In this document: piece after piece, positions 9,908-18,190 of the stretch | How positions within the stretch are numbered: the stretch's first letter is position 1 | Layout: the number at the start of each line of letters is the position of its first letter | NCBI GenBank assembly: GCA_011525785.1 | Contig: WYBT01000024.1 | Location: 186,001-250,000, forward strand | DNA: 64,000 bases | DNA from: Planctomycetaceae bacterium | GTDB taxonomy: Bacteria; Planctomycetota; UBA1135; GCA-002686595 | Direction: 5' to 3' | Notes under the pieces: generated by a model | The model's input: the letters and a program-made list of their open reading frames with translations, nothing else | Told to the model about the DNA's origin: nothing | Databases searched by the model: none | Position numbers and translations under genes: made by a program

Positions 9908-10930
9908 ATGGTCGGCAAGCGCGAGATGAGCGGCGCCCAGAAGGCGGCCGCGTTCCTGATGAGCCTCGACAAGGAGGCCGCCGCGAACGTCATCAAGAAC
10001 ATCGACGAGAAGGTGATCGTCGAGCTGGTCGAGGCCATGGGACGGCTCGAGCCGGACATGACCGACGGCGAGGCGATCAAGCGGCTCGAGCGCGAGCTGA
10101 TCAAGTCGCTGCGCAAGCCGCGCACGGCGCGCGTGCGCTCGGACGAAGAGCTGCGCGTCATGCTGGAGCAGACGCTGGGCAAGCAACAGGCCGGCGCGCT
10201 GTTCGAGAAGATCCAGCAGCGCCTGCTGCACGAGCGTCCGTTCATCGCGATCGAGAGCTTTCCGGCCGAGTTCATCTCCAAGGCGCTCGCGCTGGAGTCG
10301 GAGGCCGTGGTCGCGCTGGTGCTCGCCCACCTCGATCCTTCGCTCTCGGCCGAGATCCTCGGACTGATGGAGTCCGAGAAGTCGCTCAGCGTCGTCAAGC
10401 GCATGGCGGGCCTGATCCCGCCGGGCTTCGAGACGCTGGTCGCGATCGCTCAGGAGCTCGAGTCGCGCGTGCGCGAGATCGCCAGCGGCCCGGTGCCGCC
10501 CAACCCTCAGGCGCGCCTGCGCACGATCGCCGAAGTGCTCAACTTCTCGCAGCCGCCGGTGGAGAAGAGCGTGCTCGAGGGCCTGGCCAAGGACGACGCG
10601 CAGATGGCCACCGAGATCCGCGAGTTCATGTTCACCTGGGACAACCTCGCCGACCTCGACAAGCGCGCGATGCAGAAGGTGCTCGCGTCGGTCGACACCA
10701 AGACGCTGGCGATCTCGCTGAAGGGCAGCACCGCGCCGGTCGAGCAGAACATCATGAACAACCTCAGCGCGCGCGTCCGCGACATGATCAAGGACGAGCG
10801 CGACACCGCCGGCCCGATGTCGATGGCCGACGTACTCACCTCGCGCGCCGAGGTGATGAAGGCGGTCCGCACGCTGATGGAGTCGGGCGAGTTCCGCCCC
10901 ACGCGCGCAGGAGAAGAGCTTGTCACCTGA
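9908..10930 (+). CDS. fliG: Flagellar motor switch protein FliG
   Basis: A 340-residue rotor protein with FliG N-terminal, middle and C-terminal domains. Start SGAQKAAAFLMSLDKEAAA matches the family (GxxKAAxLLxxLG). The C-terminal torque helix region reads FTWDNLADLDKRAMQKVLAS, then LAISLKG, then ARVRDMIKDE and TAGPMSMADV, so the stator-facing part is conserved. In the middle domain the usual EHPQ motif that contacts FliM is replaced by ESEAVV (residues ~130-135). FliG transmits torque from MotA to the rotor and sets direction with FliM/FliN. It overlaps fliH by 11 bases. Confidence 0.93.
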   Translation: MVGKREMSGAQKAAAFLMSLDKEAAANVIKNIDEKVIVELVEAMGRLEPDMTDGEAIKRLERELIKSLRKPRTARVRSDEELRVMLEQTLGKQQAGALFEKIQQRLLHERPFIAIESFPAEFISKALALESEAVVALVLAHLDPSLSAEILGLMESEKSLSVVKRMAGLIPPGFETLVAIAQELESRVREIASGPVPPNPQARLRTIAEVLNFSQPPVEKSVLEGLAKDDAQMATEIREFMFTWDNLADLDKRAMQKVLASVDTKTLAISLKGSTAPVEQNIMNNLSARVRDMIKDERDTAGPMSMADVLTSRAEVMKAVRTLMESGEFRPTRAGEELVT

Positions 10931-11480
10931 ACGCAAACGCTCGAGTCTGCTCGCCAGCCTCCCGGCTGCGCCGACGCAGGCGCGCCTCGCGCAGGGACAG
11001 CTCGACGACGTCGTCGCGCGGCGCCTGGAGAGCGCTCGCCAAGCCGGTGTCGCGCACGGTCGCGCGCAGGATCGCGATCGCGCGGCCCTGGCGCTCGACG
11101 CGGCCTGTGAACGTCTCGATCGGGCCCGCGAGCAGGCCGCCGCGCAAATGGCGCGCACCGCGGTCGATCTGGCGGTCGAGATCGCGCGCACGCTCGTGCG
11201 GCGCGAGATCGACGCGGGCCGACACAACCTCGAAGCGATGGTGCGCGAGGCGCTCGGGGCCTCGGGCGTCGGACGCGGCGCGTGCGTCGTGCACCTGCAT
11301 CCGCTCGACGCCGCCGAGCTCGCCGACGTGAAGTTCCGCGCGGGCACCACGCTCGAGGCCGACGAGGCCGTGCTGCGCGGCGACGTCCACGTCTCCACGC
11401 CCCAGGGCCTGTTGGTGCGCGAACTGCACGAGTCGCTGCGCTCGATCCGCGAGCGCCTGGCCAGCGAGGTGAACTCGTGA
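10920..11480 (+). CDS. fliH: Flagellar export regulator FliH
   Basis: A 186-residue protein beginning at a TTG inside the end of fliG (11-base overlap) with a good upstream AGGAGAAG. The central helices are rich in Ala, Arg and Glu (likely coiled coil), and the C-terminal part has the FliH/V-type ATPase stator pattern (VDLAVEIARTLVRREI, then LHPLDAAEL and GDVHVSTPQG, which corresponds to GGCxVETxxG in relatives). FliH binds and restrains the FliI ATPase and delivers it to the export gate. Its stop overlaps the GTG start of fliI, consistent with equimolar production. Confidence 0.85.
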   Translation: MSPERKRSSLLASLPAAPTQARLAQGQLDDVVARRLESARQAGVAHGRAQDRDRAALALDAACERLDRAREQAAAQMARTAVDLAVEIARTLVRREIDAGRHNLEAMVREALGASGVGRGACVVHLHPLDAAELADVKFRAGTTLEADEAVLRGDVHVSTPQGLLVRELHESLRSIRERLASEVNS

Positions 11481-12814
11481 TCGACCTCGCCGCAGCGCGC
11501 ACCGCGATCGCCGAGGCCGCAGCGCCGCACTACCGCGGGCGCGTCGAGAACGTCTCGGGCGTGCTCGTCGAGGCCATCGGCGTCCCGGCCGCAATCGGCG
11601 AGCTGTGCCGCATCCGCCGCGCCGGTCCGCGCGGCGAGGACGCGCTGGTCGACGCCGAGGTGGTCGGCTTCCGCGGCCCCAACACGCTCCTGATGCCGCA
11701 CGGCGATGTCGCCGGCATCGCACCGCTCCAGACCGTGACCGCGCTCAAGCGGCCGTTCAGCGTGCCCGTCGGCGAACAACTTCTCGGCCGCGTACTCGAC
11801 GGCTTCGCGCAGCCGCTCGACGCGCGTCCGGCGCCCAGTCGCAACGAGTTGCGGCCCGCGCGCGGTCCTTCGCCCGATCCGCTCGACCGTGCGCCGATCG
11901 ATCGTCCGCTGGCGACGGGCGTGCGCGCCATCGACGGCCTGCTCACGCTCGGCCGCGGCCAGCGCATCGGCGTGTTCGCCGGCTCCGGCGTGGGCAAGTC
12001 GACGCTGCTCGGCCAGGTCACGCGCGGCTGCGACGCGCAGGTGATCGTGGTGTGCCTGGTCGGCGAACGCGGACGCGAAGTGCGCGCCTTCCTCGACGAC
12101 GTGCTCGGCCCCGAGGGGCTGGCGAAGTCGGTGGTGGTCGTGTCGACCTCCGATCGACCGCCGATCGAGCGCTTCATGGCCCCCTTCGTGGCCGTCACGA
12201 TCGCCGAGTCGTTCCGCGACCTGGGCCGCGAAGTGCTGCTGGTGATGGACTCGGTCACGCGCTTCGCCGCGGCCTCGCGCGAGATCGGATTGGCCGCGGG
12301 CGAGCCCCCCACCGTGCGCGGCTTCCCTCCCAGCTTCTTCACGGCCGTGCCCAAGCTGGTCGAGCGCATGGGCCGCACGCACAAGGGCTCGATCACCGGC
12401 CTGCTGACGATCCTGCTCGACGGCGACGACGTGAACGATCCGGTGGCCGACACGCTGCGCGGTCTGCTCGACGGGCACATCGTGCTCTCGCGCGAGCTCG
12501 CGCAACGCGGCCACTTCCCGGCGATCGACGTGCTCGGAAGCCTGTCGCGTCTGATGCCTTCGCTCTCGAGCGATGCGCAGCTCGCTCACGCCGCAGCGCT
12601 GCGCGAACTGCTGGCCGCGTGGCGCGAGGGCCGCGACCTGATCGAGATCGGCGCGTACAAGGCCGGCGCCAACCCCAAGCTCGACGCCGCCGTGCGCCTC
12701 AAGCCGGCGATCGATCTGTTCCTGCGCCAGGGCACGCGCGACCACACGGCCTGGGCCGACACCTTGTCCATGCTCGAGCGCATCGCCGGCGCCGCGGCCG
12801 AACCGCGCAAGTAG
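11477..12814 (+). CDS. fliI: Flagellum-specific export ATPase FliI
   Basis: A 445-residue F1-beta-like ATPase. Walker A is GSGVGKST (169-176), preceded by LTLGRGQRIGVFA; Walker B is VLLVMDSVTRFA, and RFAAASREIGLAAGEPP and GAYKAGANPKLD are FliI/YscN signatures. The GTG at 11477 lies in GTGA with the fliH stop, which fixes the start; the longer upstream frame is a fliH shadow. FliI unfolds and feeds substrates to the flagellar type III export gate. It is followed by fliJ, completing the soluble fliHIJ complex. Confidence 0.94.
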   Translation: MIDLAAARTAIAEAAAPHYRGRVENVSGVLVEAIGVPAAIGELCRIRRAGPRGEDALVDAEVVGFRGPNTLLMPHGDVAGIAPLQTVTALKRPFSVPVGEQLLGRVLDGFAQPLDARPAPSRNELRPARGPSPDPLDRAPIDRPLATGVRAIDGLLTLGRGQRIGVFAGSGVGKSTLLGQVTRGCDAQVIVVCLVGERGREVRAFLDDVLGPEGLAKSVVVVSTSDRPPIERFMAPFVAVTIAESFRDLGREVLLVMDSVTRFAAASREIGLAAGEPPTVRGFPPSFFTAVPKLVERMGRTHKGSITGLLTILLDGDDVNDPVADTLRGLLDGHIVLSRELAQRGHFPAIDVLGSLSRLMPSLSSDAQLAHAAALRELLAAWREGRDLIEIGAYKAGANPKLDAAVRLKPAIDLFLRQGTRDHTAWADTLSMLERIAGAAAEPRK

Positions 12815-12829
12815 CGCACGCTCCGCCCC

Positions 12830-13300
12830 ATGGCCCGCTTCCGCTTCAAGCTTCAGCGACTGCTGCACGTGCGCGCGATCGGCGAAGAGCTCGCGCGCGC
12901 CGAGTTCGCCGGCGCACAACGCGCTGCGCTCCAGGCGCAGAGCGAAGTCGAGGCGGCCCGCGCCGGGCTGGCCAGCGCGGAGCGCGAACTCGAGCTCGTC
13001 CGCGCGCGCGACGGCGCCCGCTCGGCGTTGGTGGCCGAGCGAACGCTCCCCGCGCTGCTGCGCAACATCGCCTCCAGCCGCAAGCGCCTGGAAGCCGCGC
13101 AACACGCCGTCGCCGCCGCGCAGGCCGCGTGGCAGGCGCGCCGCAGCGACGTGCGCGCGCTCGAGAAGCTCGAAGAGCGCGCCTTCAACCAGTTCCTCGA
13201 GCACGAGCGCGAGCGCGAAGACCGCGCGCTGCAAGAGACCATCGAACGACGCGCCGCACTCGAGGCGCGCCCAACCTCTCCGACGGAGCCTGAGTCATGA
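12830..13300 (+). CDS. fliJ: Flagellar export chaperone FliJ
   Basis: A 156-residue, almost wholly alpha-helical coiled-coil protein beginning FRFKLQRLLHVRAIGEELAR, which matches the FliJ N-terminus (FxFxLxxLLxxRxxxE). The basic/acidic heptads run to about residue 145. FliJ sits like the gamma subunit of F1 in the FliI hexamer and links it to FlhA. It is positioned directly after fliI, and its stop overlaps the next start by 4 bases. Sequence conservation in this family is low, so synteny supports the call. Confidence 0.85.
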   Translation: MARFRFKLQRLLHVRAIGEELARAEFAGAQRAALQAQSEVEAARAGLASAERELELVRARDGARSALVAERTLPALLRNIASSRKRLEAAQHAVAAAQAAWQARRSDVRALEKLEERAFNQFLEHEREREDRALQETIERRAALEARPTSPTEPES

Positions 13301-14016
13301 ACAAGGGGCTGAAGATCGGCCTGTTCGCCGGCGGCGGCGCGCTCGCATTCACGTTCGCGTACGTGGCCTTCGCGCTGGTGCTGGGAGTGCAACCCCACGA
13401 GATCCCGCTGGTGGGCAAGGCCTTTCCGGCGCCGCCCGAGGCCACGCCCGAGAGCGCGTCGGCCGACGTCACGGATCCGAGCGACGAGCCCGCGCCGACG
13501 CCCGCGCCCGCGGCGCAGGTCGCTGGCGTGGGGCTGCTCGACGTGTTCCAGATCGAGTCGCCGTACTCGGGCCGAGAGCTCGAGCTCCTGGTGAGCGACT
13601 TGAAGCGCAAGAGCAAGGAGTTCGACCAGCGCCTGGGCGAACTGGCGGAGCGCGAGCGGCGCACGGCCGAGCGCTCGGAGTTCCTCGACGAGCAGTACGC
13701 GCAGCTCCAGCGCCTGCGCACGGGGCTCGAGGAGTGGGAGAACGAGCTCGAGCAGCGCCAGGCCGAAGTCAAGCGCGACGAGAAGGCGCGCGTCGAGCGC
13801 GAGGAGGAGAGCTGGGCCAAGCTGGGCAAGCTGTTCGCCGAGGGCGACGCGGCCGAGCAGGGCAAGCGCCTGGCGGCCTACACGCCCGAGCAGGCGGCGC
13901 GCATCCTCGTCACGATGAAGCCCGCGCGCGCAAAAGAACTGCTCGACAGCGTCGGCGCCGACAAATGGAAGGAGTTCGCCGACGCCTACCGCATGGCGGG
14001 CGACTCGGGCAACTGA
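13297..14016 (+). CDS. MotE/FlbB-like membrane coiled-coil protein of the flagellar cluster
   Basis: A 239-residue protein with one N-terminal membrane helix (~residues 12-30, FAGGGALAFTFAYVAFALV), a Pro/Ala-rich linker, a long coiled coil (residues ~95-180, rich in Glu, Arg, Leu), and a C-terminal MgtE-N-like helical repeat (YTPEQAARILVTMKPARAKELLDSV). This layout is that of MotE/FlbB proteins, found beside fliJ in several phyla and thought to assist stator or collar assembly in the periplasm. Its start overlaps the fliJ stop (ATGA). A 135-base gap follows before motA. The family call is moderately firm; its role here is inference. Confidence 0.7.
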   Translation: MNKGLKIGLFAGGGALAFTFAYVAFALVLGVQPHEIPLVGKAFPAPPEATPESASADVTDPSDEPAPTPAPAAQVAGVGLLDVFQIESPYSGRELELLVSDLKRKSKEFDQRLGELAERERRTAERSEFLDEQYAQLQRLRTGLEEWENELEQRQAEVKRDEKARVEREEESWAKLGKLFAEGDAAEQGKRLAAYTPEQAARILVTMKPARAKELLDSVGADKWKEFADAYRMAGDSGN

Positions 14017-14037
14017 GCGAGCGCGTCGCACGGATGG

Positions 14038-14090
14038 GACGGCCTGTGGGCTGCGCTCGCGCTGCTGCGCGGGCCGGCGCGCAGGCCGTC
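14038..14090 (+). terminator. Inverted repeat after the fliJ/motE gene pair (weak terminator or attenuator)
   Basis: Perfect 9-base arms GACGGCCTG (14038-14046) and CAGGCCGTC (14082-14090) enclose a 35-base GC-rich loop that can pair further. There is no T-run after it, so a classical intrinsic terminator is doubtful. It stands in the largest gap within the flagellar cluster, just ahead of the sigma-28-like site. Confidence 0.3.
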
Positions 14091-14116
14091 AAGCGTTCCG
14101 GGCTTCCTTCCGATAC
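14089..14116 (+). promoter_or_regulatory. Possible sigma-28 (FliA-type) promoter ahead of motA
   Basis: TCAA at 14089-14092 and TCCGATAC at 14109-14116, separated by 16 bases, resemble the flagellar sigma-28 pattern TAAA-N15-GCCGATAA. The motA ATG lies about 35 bases downstream. Motor genes are classic late (FliA) targets, so a separate promoter here makes sense. Two positions deviate from consensus. Confidence 0.35.
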
Positions 14117-14151
14117 CAGCGGCAGGTCTCGCCTCTCCACGATCGACTCGT

Positions 14152-14916
14152 ATGGATCTCACAACAGCTGTTGGCATGGTCATGGCGATCGGGCTCCTCT
14201 ACTGGGCCCTCGCCGCCGGCGGCGACGTCGGACTGTTCTGGGACACGCCCTCCGTGATCATGGTGGTCGGAGGCTCGATCGCCGTCACGATCATCAGTTA
14301 CCGGCCCAGCGACCTGAAGGGTCTGACCAAGATCCTGATGCGCACGCTGCTCTTCAAACTGCCGACGCCGCAGCAGGAGATCGAGCGCATCATCACCTAC
14401 GCCAACTTGGCGCGTAAGGAAGGCCTGCTCGCGCTCGAAGCCAAGCTGCAAGAGGTCGACGACAAGTTCTTCGCCAAGGGCATCCAGCTCGTGATCGACG
14501 GATTCTCCGCCGACACCGTGCGCGACATCATGGACCTGGAGCACAGCTTCCAGCAGCAGCGCCACTCCCAGGGCAAGAAGATGATCGACACCATCAGCAC
14601 GATGGCGCCGGCCTTCGGGATGATCGGAACGCTCGTGGGTCTGGTGCAGATGCTCGCCAACATGTCCGATCCCTCTGCGATCGGCGCGGGCATGGCCGTG
14701 GCGCTGCTCACGACGTTCTATGGCGCGGTCGTCTCCAACGTGGTGATGACGCCGCTGTCGAACAAGCTCGACCTACGCGCAAAGGAAGAGGCTCTGCTGC
14801 GCAACCTGATGGTCGAGGGCATCGTCGCGATCCAGTCCGGCGAAAAGCCGCAGCTCATCAAGGAGAAGCTCAAGGGCTTCCTGCCGCCGTCGGCGCGCGA
14901 AGGCGTCGCCGCTTGA
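14152..14916 (+). CDS. motA: Flagellar stator protein MotA
   Basis: A 254-residue inner-membrane protein with four predicted membrane helices (near residues 3-22, 29-48, ~145-170 and ~178-205). It has the MotA/TolQ/ExbB core APAFGMIGTLVGLVQML and LTTFYGAVVSNVVMTPLSNK, including the two conserved prolines (in APAFG and MTPL). The large cytoplasmic loop between helices 2 and 3 carries the charged residues that contact FliG. With MotB it forms the ion-driven stator. It is followed by two MotB-type genes. Sequence does not decide between proton and sodium coupling. Confidence 0.92.
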   Translation: MDLTTAVGMVMAIGLLYWALAAGGDVGLFWDTPSVIMVVGGSIAVTIISYRPSDLKGLTKILMRTLLFKLPTPQQEIERIITYANLARKEGLLALEAKLQEVDDKFFAKGIQLVIDGFSADTVRDIMDLEHSFQQQRHSQGKKMIDTISTMAPAFGMIGTLVGLVQMLANMSDPSAIGAGMAVALLTTFYGAVVSNVVMTPLSNKLDLRAKEEALLRNLMVEGIVAIQSGEKPQLIKEKLKGFLPPSAREGVAA

Positions 14917-14931
14917 TGCGGCCATCCCGCC

Positions 14932-15726
14932 ATGGGCAAGCACGATGTGCCCGAGGACCCGCCCCAGAGCGCTCCTGAGTGGATCGTCACGTTCACGGAC
15001 ATGATCTCGCTGCTCGTCACGTTCTTCATCATGCTGATGAGCTTCTCGACCATGGAGCCGGCCAACAAAGCCGTGATCCAGAGCGCGTTCGGCGAGAACA
15101 TGGGCGGCGTGGTGAAGTCCAACCGCGCCACCAGCGCGGTCGAAGAGCCTCCGCAGGATCGCCTCAACTCCACCCACCCGCTGCGCGGCGCGGACCGACC
15201 GCACACGCGGCCGCCCGAGGAGTTGCCCGAAAACCTCGACGAAATGGGCCAGAAGCTGAGCGACGAGCACATCGCCGTCGACTTCGCACAGACCCCCGAC
15301 GGGCTGGAGATCCGCTTCGACGAGCGCGCCGGCTTCGCGCCCGGCTCCGCCGAGGTCAACGCCGTGCTGCGCCAGTCGCTGGTCGAGCTGGCGCGCATCA
15401 TCGCGCACTACCCGCACCTGGTCGTGGTCGAAGGCCACACCGACGACGCCTTCTCGCCCACGCCCACCTACCCCACCAAGGAAGCCCTCTCTCTCGCGCA
15501 AGCAGCCAACGCGGCGCGCGTGATGCTGGATGCGGCCGACATGGGTCGCGATCTGTTGCAGATCGCCGGGCTGGGCTCGCGCATGCCGCTCGAGCCCAAC
15601 GACACGGCCGCCGGCCGCAGCAAGAACCGGCGCGTGGTGGTGCGCATCCTCGCGCTGAGCAAGGCGCGCGCGCGCGTGCTCCAGGCCGAGCACGCTGAGC
15701 GCAAAGCCGAGGAGGCCCGGCGCTGA
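14932..15726 (+). CDS. motB: Flagellar stator protein MotB
   Basis: A 264-residue protein. The single membrane helix begins at EWIVTFTDMISLLVTFFIML, where Asp23 corresponds to the ion-binding aspartate of MotB. A Pro-rich plug/linker follows, then a C-terminal OmpA-like peptidoglycan-binding domain with VVVEGHTDDAFSP and the arginine/asparagine-rich AAGRSKNRRVVVRI. All key parts are intact, so this is the likely peptidoglycan-anchored stator partner of the MotA encoded 15 bases upstream. Confidence 0.9.
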   Translation: MGKHDVPEDPPQSAPEWIVTFTDMISLLVTFFIMLMSFSTMEPANKAVIQSAFGENMGGVVKSNRATSAVEEPPQDRLNSTHPLRGADRPHTRPPEELPENLDEMGQKLSDEHIAVDFAQTPDGLEIRFDERAGFAPGSAEVNAVLRQSLVELARIIAHYPHLVVVEGHTDDAFSPTPTYPTKEALSLAQAANAARVMLDAADMGRDLLQIAGLGSRMPLEPNDTAAGRSKNRRVVVRILALSKARARVLQAEHAERKAEEARR

Positions 15727-15744
15727 GGCGCGGGGATTCGAGCG

Positions 15745-16437
15745 ATGGGCGCAGAGTTCAAGGAAGAACCCAAAGCGGGCGTGCCGATGTGGCTCGTCTC
15801 GTTCGGCGACATGATGACCAACGCGCTGACGTTCTTCATCTTGCTGGTCTCGATGGCGCACCAGCGCGACTTCGGGTTGATCGCGGCCGGTCTGGGCTCG
15901 TTCGTGGTCGCGCTCAAGTCGCACGGCATGCCGGGCCTGATGAGCGAGTCGGAGAAGGCCGCGATCTTCAACGAGTTCCGCCAGCGCTTCAATCTGCCGC
16001 CCGAGCCCGATCCGGCGCGTCGCGAAGCGCACACCAACGCCAGCGAACTCGAGCTGATCCGCGCTGCGCTGGCCAAGGCGCTGGCGCCGCACGACGAACT
16101 GTCGCAGCCGAGCGTGGCCGTGTTCCCGCCGGGCGTCGCGACGCTGTCGGACAGCTCGCGCGCGTACCTCGACAAGCTGGCCGAGACGCTGCGCCCGGCG
16201 AAGTCGCAGGTGCTGATCCTCGAGGGACACGCGCTCGACGGCGCGCAGGCGCGCACCAGCGACCACGCGCTGGCGCAGGCGCGTTCGAGCGCGGTGCGCG
16301 AGTACCTGATCTCCGAACACGAATTTTCGGGCGCGCGAGTCGAGGCGCGCGCGTGGCTGGTCGAAATCGAGCCGGCGGGCGAGGGCACGCGGCGCGTCGA
16401 CGCGCGGCTGGTCACGCCCGAGAGCACCAAGGACTGA
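15745..16437 (+). CDS. Second MotB-type stator protein
   Basis: A 230-residue protein with the same plan as MotB: a membrane helix starting PMWLVSFGDMMTNALTFFIL, which keeps the ion-binding aspartate (Asp22), and a C-terminal OmpA-like domain (VLILEGHALDGAQAR, with EGHALD in place of the usual EGHTDD). The terminal NRRV motif is reduced to a weaker TRRVDARL. It is more divergent than the first MotB and may form heteromeric MotA-MotB/MotB' stators, or bind peptidoglycan less tightly. The gene starts 18 bases after motB, so all three stator genes are co-expressed. Confidence 0.8.
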   Translation: MGAEFKEEPKAGVPMWLVSFGDMMTNALTFFILLVSMAHQRDFGLIAAGLGSFVVALKSHGMPGLMSESEKAAIFNEFRQRFNLPPEPDPARREAHTNASELELIRAALAKALAPHDELSQPSVAVFPPGVATLSDSSRAYLDKLAETLRPAKSQVLILEGHALDGAQARTSDHALAQARSSAVREYLISEHEFSGARVEARAWLVEIEPAGEGTRRVDARLVTPESTKD

Positions 16438-16467
16438 CACAGGCCCAGGCCCCACACGAGGACACCC

Positions 16468-17232
16468 ATGGCCGACGCCAAGAAGGACGACAAGAAAGAC
16501 GACAAGTCAGCGCCCGATCCGGCCGCCGCCGCGAAGAAGCAAAAGCTCTTCATCGCCGGAGGCGTCGTCGGCGTGCTCGCGCTGGCCTTCGTCGCGGCGC
16601 TGATGGCCGTGCCCAAGGAAGTCGTGAAGCCCGAGCTGCTCGGACCGTTCGTCGCGCCGCTCTCGCCGAACAAACTGCAGGTCAACCTCAACGATGGCCG
16701 CAGCTACCTGGTGCTCAACCTCAACGTCAAGTTCGAGGCCTACGCCGCCGACTACGTGACGACGCGCACCACCGACCCGGTGTGCAACGCCGAAGTGCGC
16801 GACCAACTGGTCGCTATCTCGTCCGCCAAGTCGCGTCAGGAGGTCTCCGACAAGGTGCTCAAGCCCGTGTACCTCGAGGAGATCCGTCACGCGGTCGAGC
16901 CGTTGCTGTTCCCGGTGCACATCGGCGAGGGCCTCGCGCCCGGCGACGCTGACCCCGCCTCCGGCATCAAGCCCGGCGTCAGCACGCCCACCTTCCGCGG
17001 CCTGTTCGAAGACCACCGACTCAAGGTCGACGCCGTGCAGAAGACCCTGGCGCTCGACGACGGCGAGCCGATCAACTTCGAAGGCAAGGAGCGCGACCTG
17101 GCCGTCGCCAGCGCCGCCGGGACGGTGTACGTCGATCTGTCCGGCCTCAAGGAGGAGTTCGTCGGCGAGGTCAAGGTCGGCGTGAAGGGCTACGTCAAAC
17201 GCGTGCTGTGGGAAGACGTCCTGATCCAGTAG
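16468..17232 (+). CDS. fliL: FliL-like flagellar basal-body-associated protein
   Basis: A 254-residue protein with a Lys/Asp-rich cytoplasmic start, one membrane helix (residues ~26-46, LFIAGGVVGVLALAFVAALM) and a periplasmic domain. The domain has the FliL pattern: SYLVLNLNVKFEAY, then AEVRDQLVAISSAKSRQEVS and LEEIRHAVEPLL (FliL: R-x-L-x-V/I-x-L...IRDxIxxxLSSKxxxEL...LRxEI). It is longer than typical FliL (about 160-180 residues) owing to a ~90-residue C-terminal extension. FliL surrounds and stabilises stators at high load, consistent with its place after motA/motB. Confidence 0.75.
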   Translation: MADAKKDDKKDDKSAPDPAAAAKKQKLFIAGGVVGVLALAFVAALMAVPKEVVKPELLGPFVAPLSPNKLQVNLNDGRSYLVLNLNVKFEAYAADYVTTRTTDPVCNAEVRDQLVAISSAKSRQEVSDKVLKPVYLEEIRHAVEPLLFPVHIGEGLAPGDADPASGIKPGVSTPTFRGLFEDHRLKVDAVQKTLALDDGEPINFEGKERDLAVASAAGTVYVDLSGLKEEFVGEVKVGVKGYVKRVLWEDVLIQ

Positions 17233-17254
17233 CCCGCCCAACGCCCTTACCACC

Positions 17255-18175
17255 TTGGCCTCCAACCTGACTGCCGAAGAAGCGCGCGCGCTCGCCGCGC
17301 TGCCCGGGACTGGCGCGAGCGCCAGGCCGGCCAGCGTCGTCGCCCGGCAGTTCGACCAGCCGCTGCGCCTGGCGCCGGCGGAGCTCGAAGCCCTGCGCGA
17401 GAAGGCACGCCGCGCGCTCGACGAAGCCGCGCGCGAATTGTCGTCGGCGCTGCGTTCGACGGTCGCGCTCGAGTTGATCGAGCTCGGCGAAGTCAACGCG
17501 GAGAGCGTGTTCACGTCGCTCAAGCCGCCCTTCGTGGCGCTGCGTTTTTCCTGCGCGAAGCAGCCCGGTTGGCTGATCGGCGACTGCAAGCCCGTGCTCG
17601 ACGCGCTCGAAGTCGCGCTCGGCGCCGCCAAGCCCGGCGACAACACCCCGCGCGCGCTCTCGCCGGTCGAACGCTCGACCTTCACGCGGCTGTTCGGCGC
17701 GCTGGCGCGGACCATCGGCGGCAAGCTCGGCCCGAAGGTGGAGTCGCTCGAGGTGTGCCAAGAGCTCGAAGGCCTGGGCAGTTGGCGTCAGGGCGGCGAA
17801 CAAGCCGAACCGCAGCGCCTGCGCCTGGACATCGCCTGCGACGCGCTCGGCGCCAAGAGCCAGTTGCGACTGTACTTGCCGGGCATCGCGCCCTCCGCCA
17901 ACGCCCCCGCCCGACTCGCGCCGCAGGCGCCGCTCCCCGCGCACCTGGGCGCGGTGTCGGTCGAACTCAAGGTCGTGCTCGGCTCGGCGCGCGTGCCGCT
18001 GGCCGACCTGCTCGCCCTCGAGCCCGGCGACGTCATCCCGCTCGAACGCGAAGTCGGCGAGAGCTTCGGCGTGAGCGTCGAAGATCGCCCGTGCCTGCGC
18101 GCCAAGCTCGGCAAGACGCGCGGCAAGCTCGCCATCCGCATCGAATCCATCCAGCGCCCGCCGCCCGGAACCTGA
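17255..18175 (+). CDS. fliM: Flagellar motor switch protein FliM
   Basis: A 306-residue protein starting at TTG. The N-terminal LTAEEARALAAL may correspond to the CheY-binding peptide (LSQxEIDALL in FliM), but weakly. The middle part has the CheC/FliM-like pattern (ELSSALRSTVALELIELGEV, then GDCKPVLDALE, then LSPVERSTFTRLFGALA). The last ~75 residues form a SpoA (C-ring) domain (SVELKVVLGSARVPLADLLA). FliM joins FliG and FliN in the switch. The middle domain is divergent from proteobacterial FliM, so the call leans on the SpoA domain and on fliN following directly. Confidence 0.8.
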   Translation: MASNLTAEEARALAALPGTGASARPASVVARQFDQPLRLAPAELEALREKARRALDEAARELSSALRSTVALELIELGEVNAESVFTSLKPPFVALRFSCAKQPGWLIGDCKPVLDALEVALGAAKPGDNTPRALSPVERSTFTRLFGALARTIGGKLGPKVESLEVCQELEGLGSWRQGGEQAEPQRLRLDIACDALGAKSQLRLYLPGIAPSANAPARLAPQAPLPAHLGAVSVELKVVLGSARVPLADLLALEPGDVIPLEREVGESFGVSVEDRPCLRAKLGKTRGKLAIRIESIQRPPPGT

Positions 18176-18190
18176 TCCGCGATTGCCACC

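Noticed and set aside
9581..13234. 1217-codon open frame on the minus strand opposite fliF-fliJ
   Set aside because: It is a GC-driven shadow; the plus strand holds intact, recognisable flagellar genes throughout.
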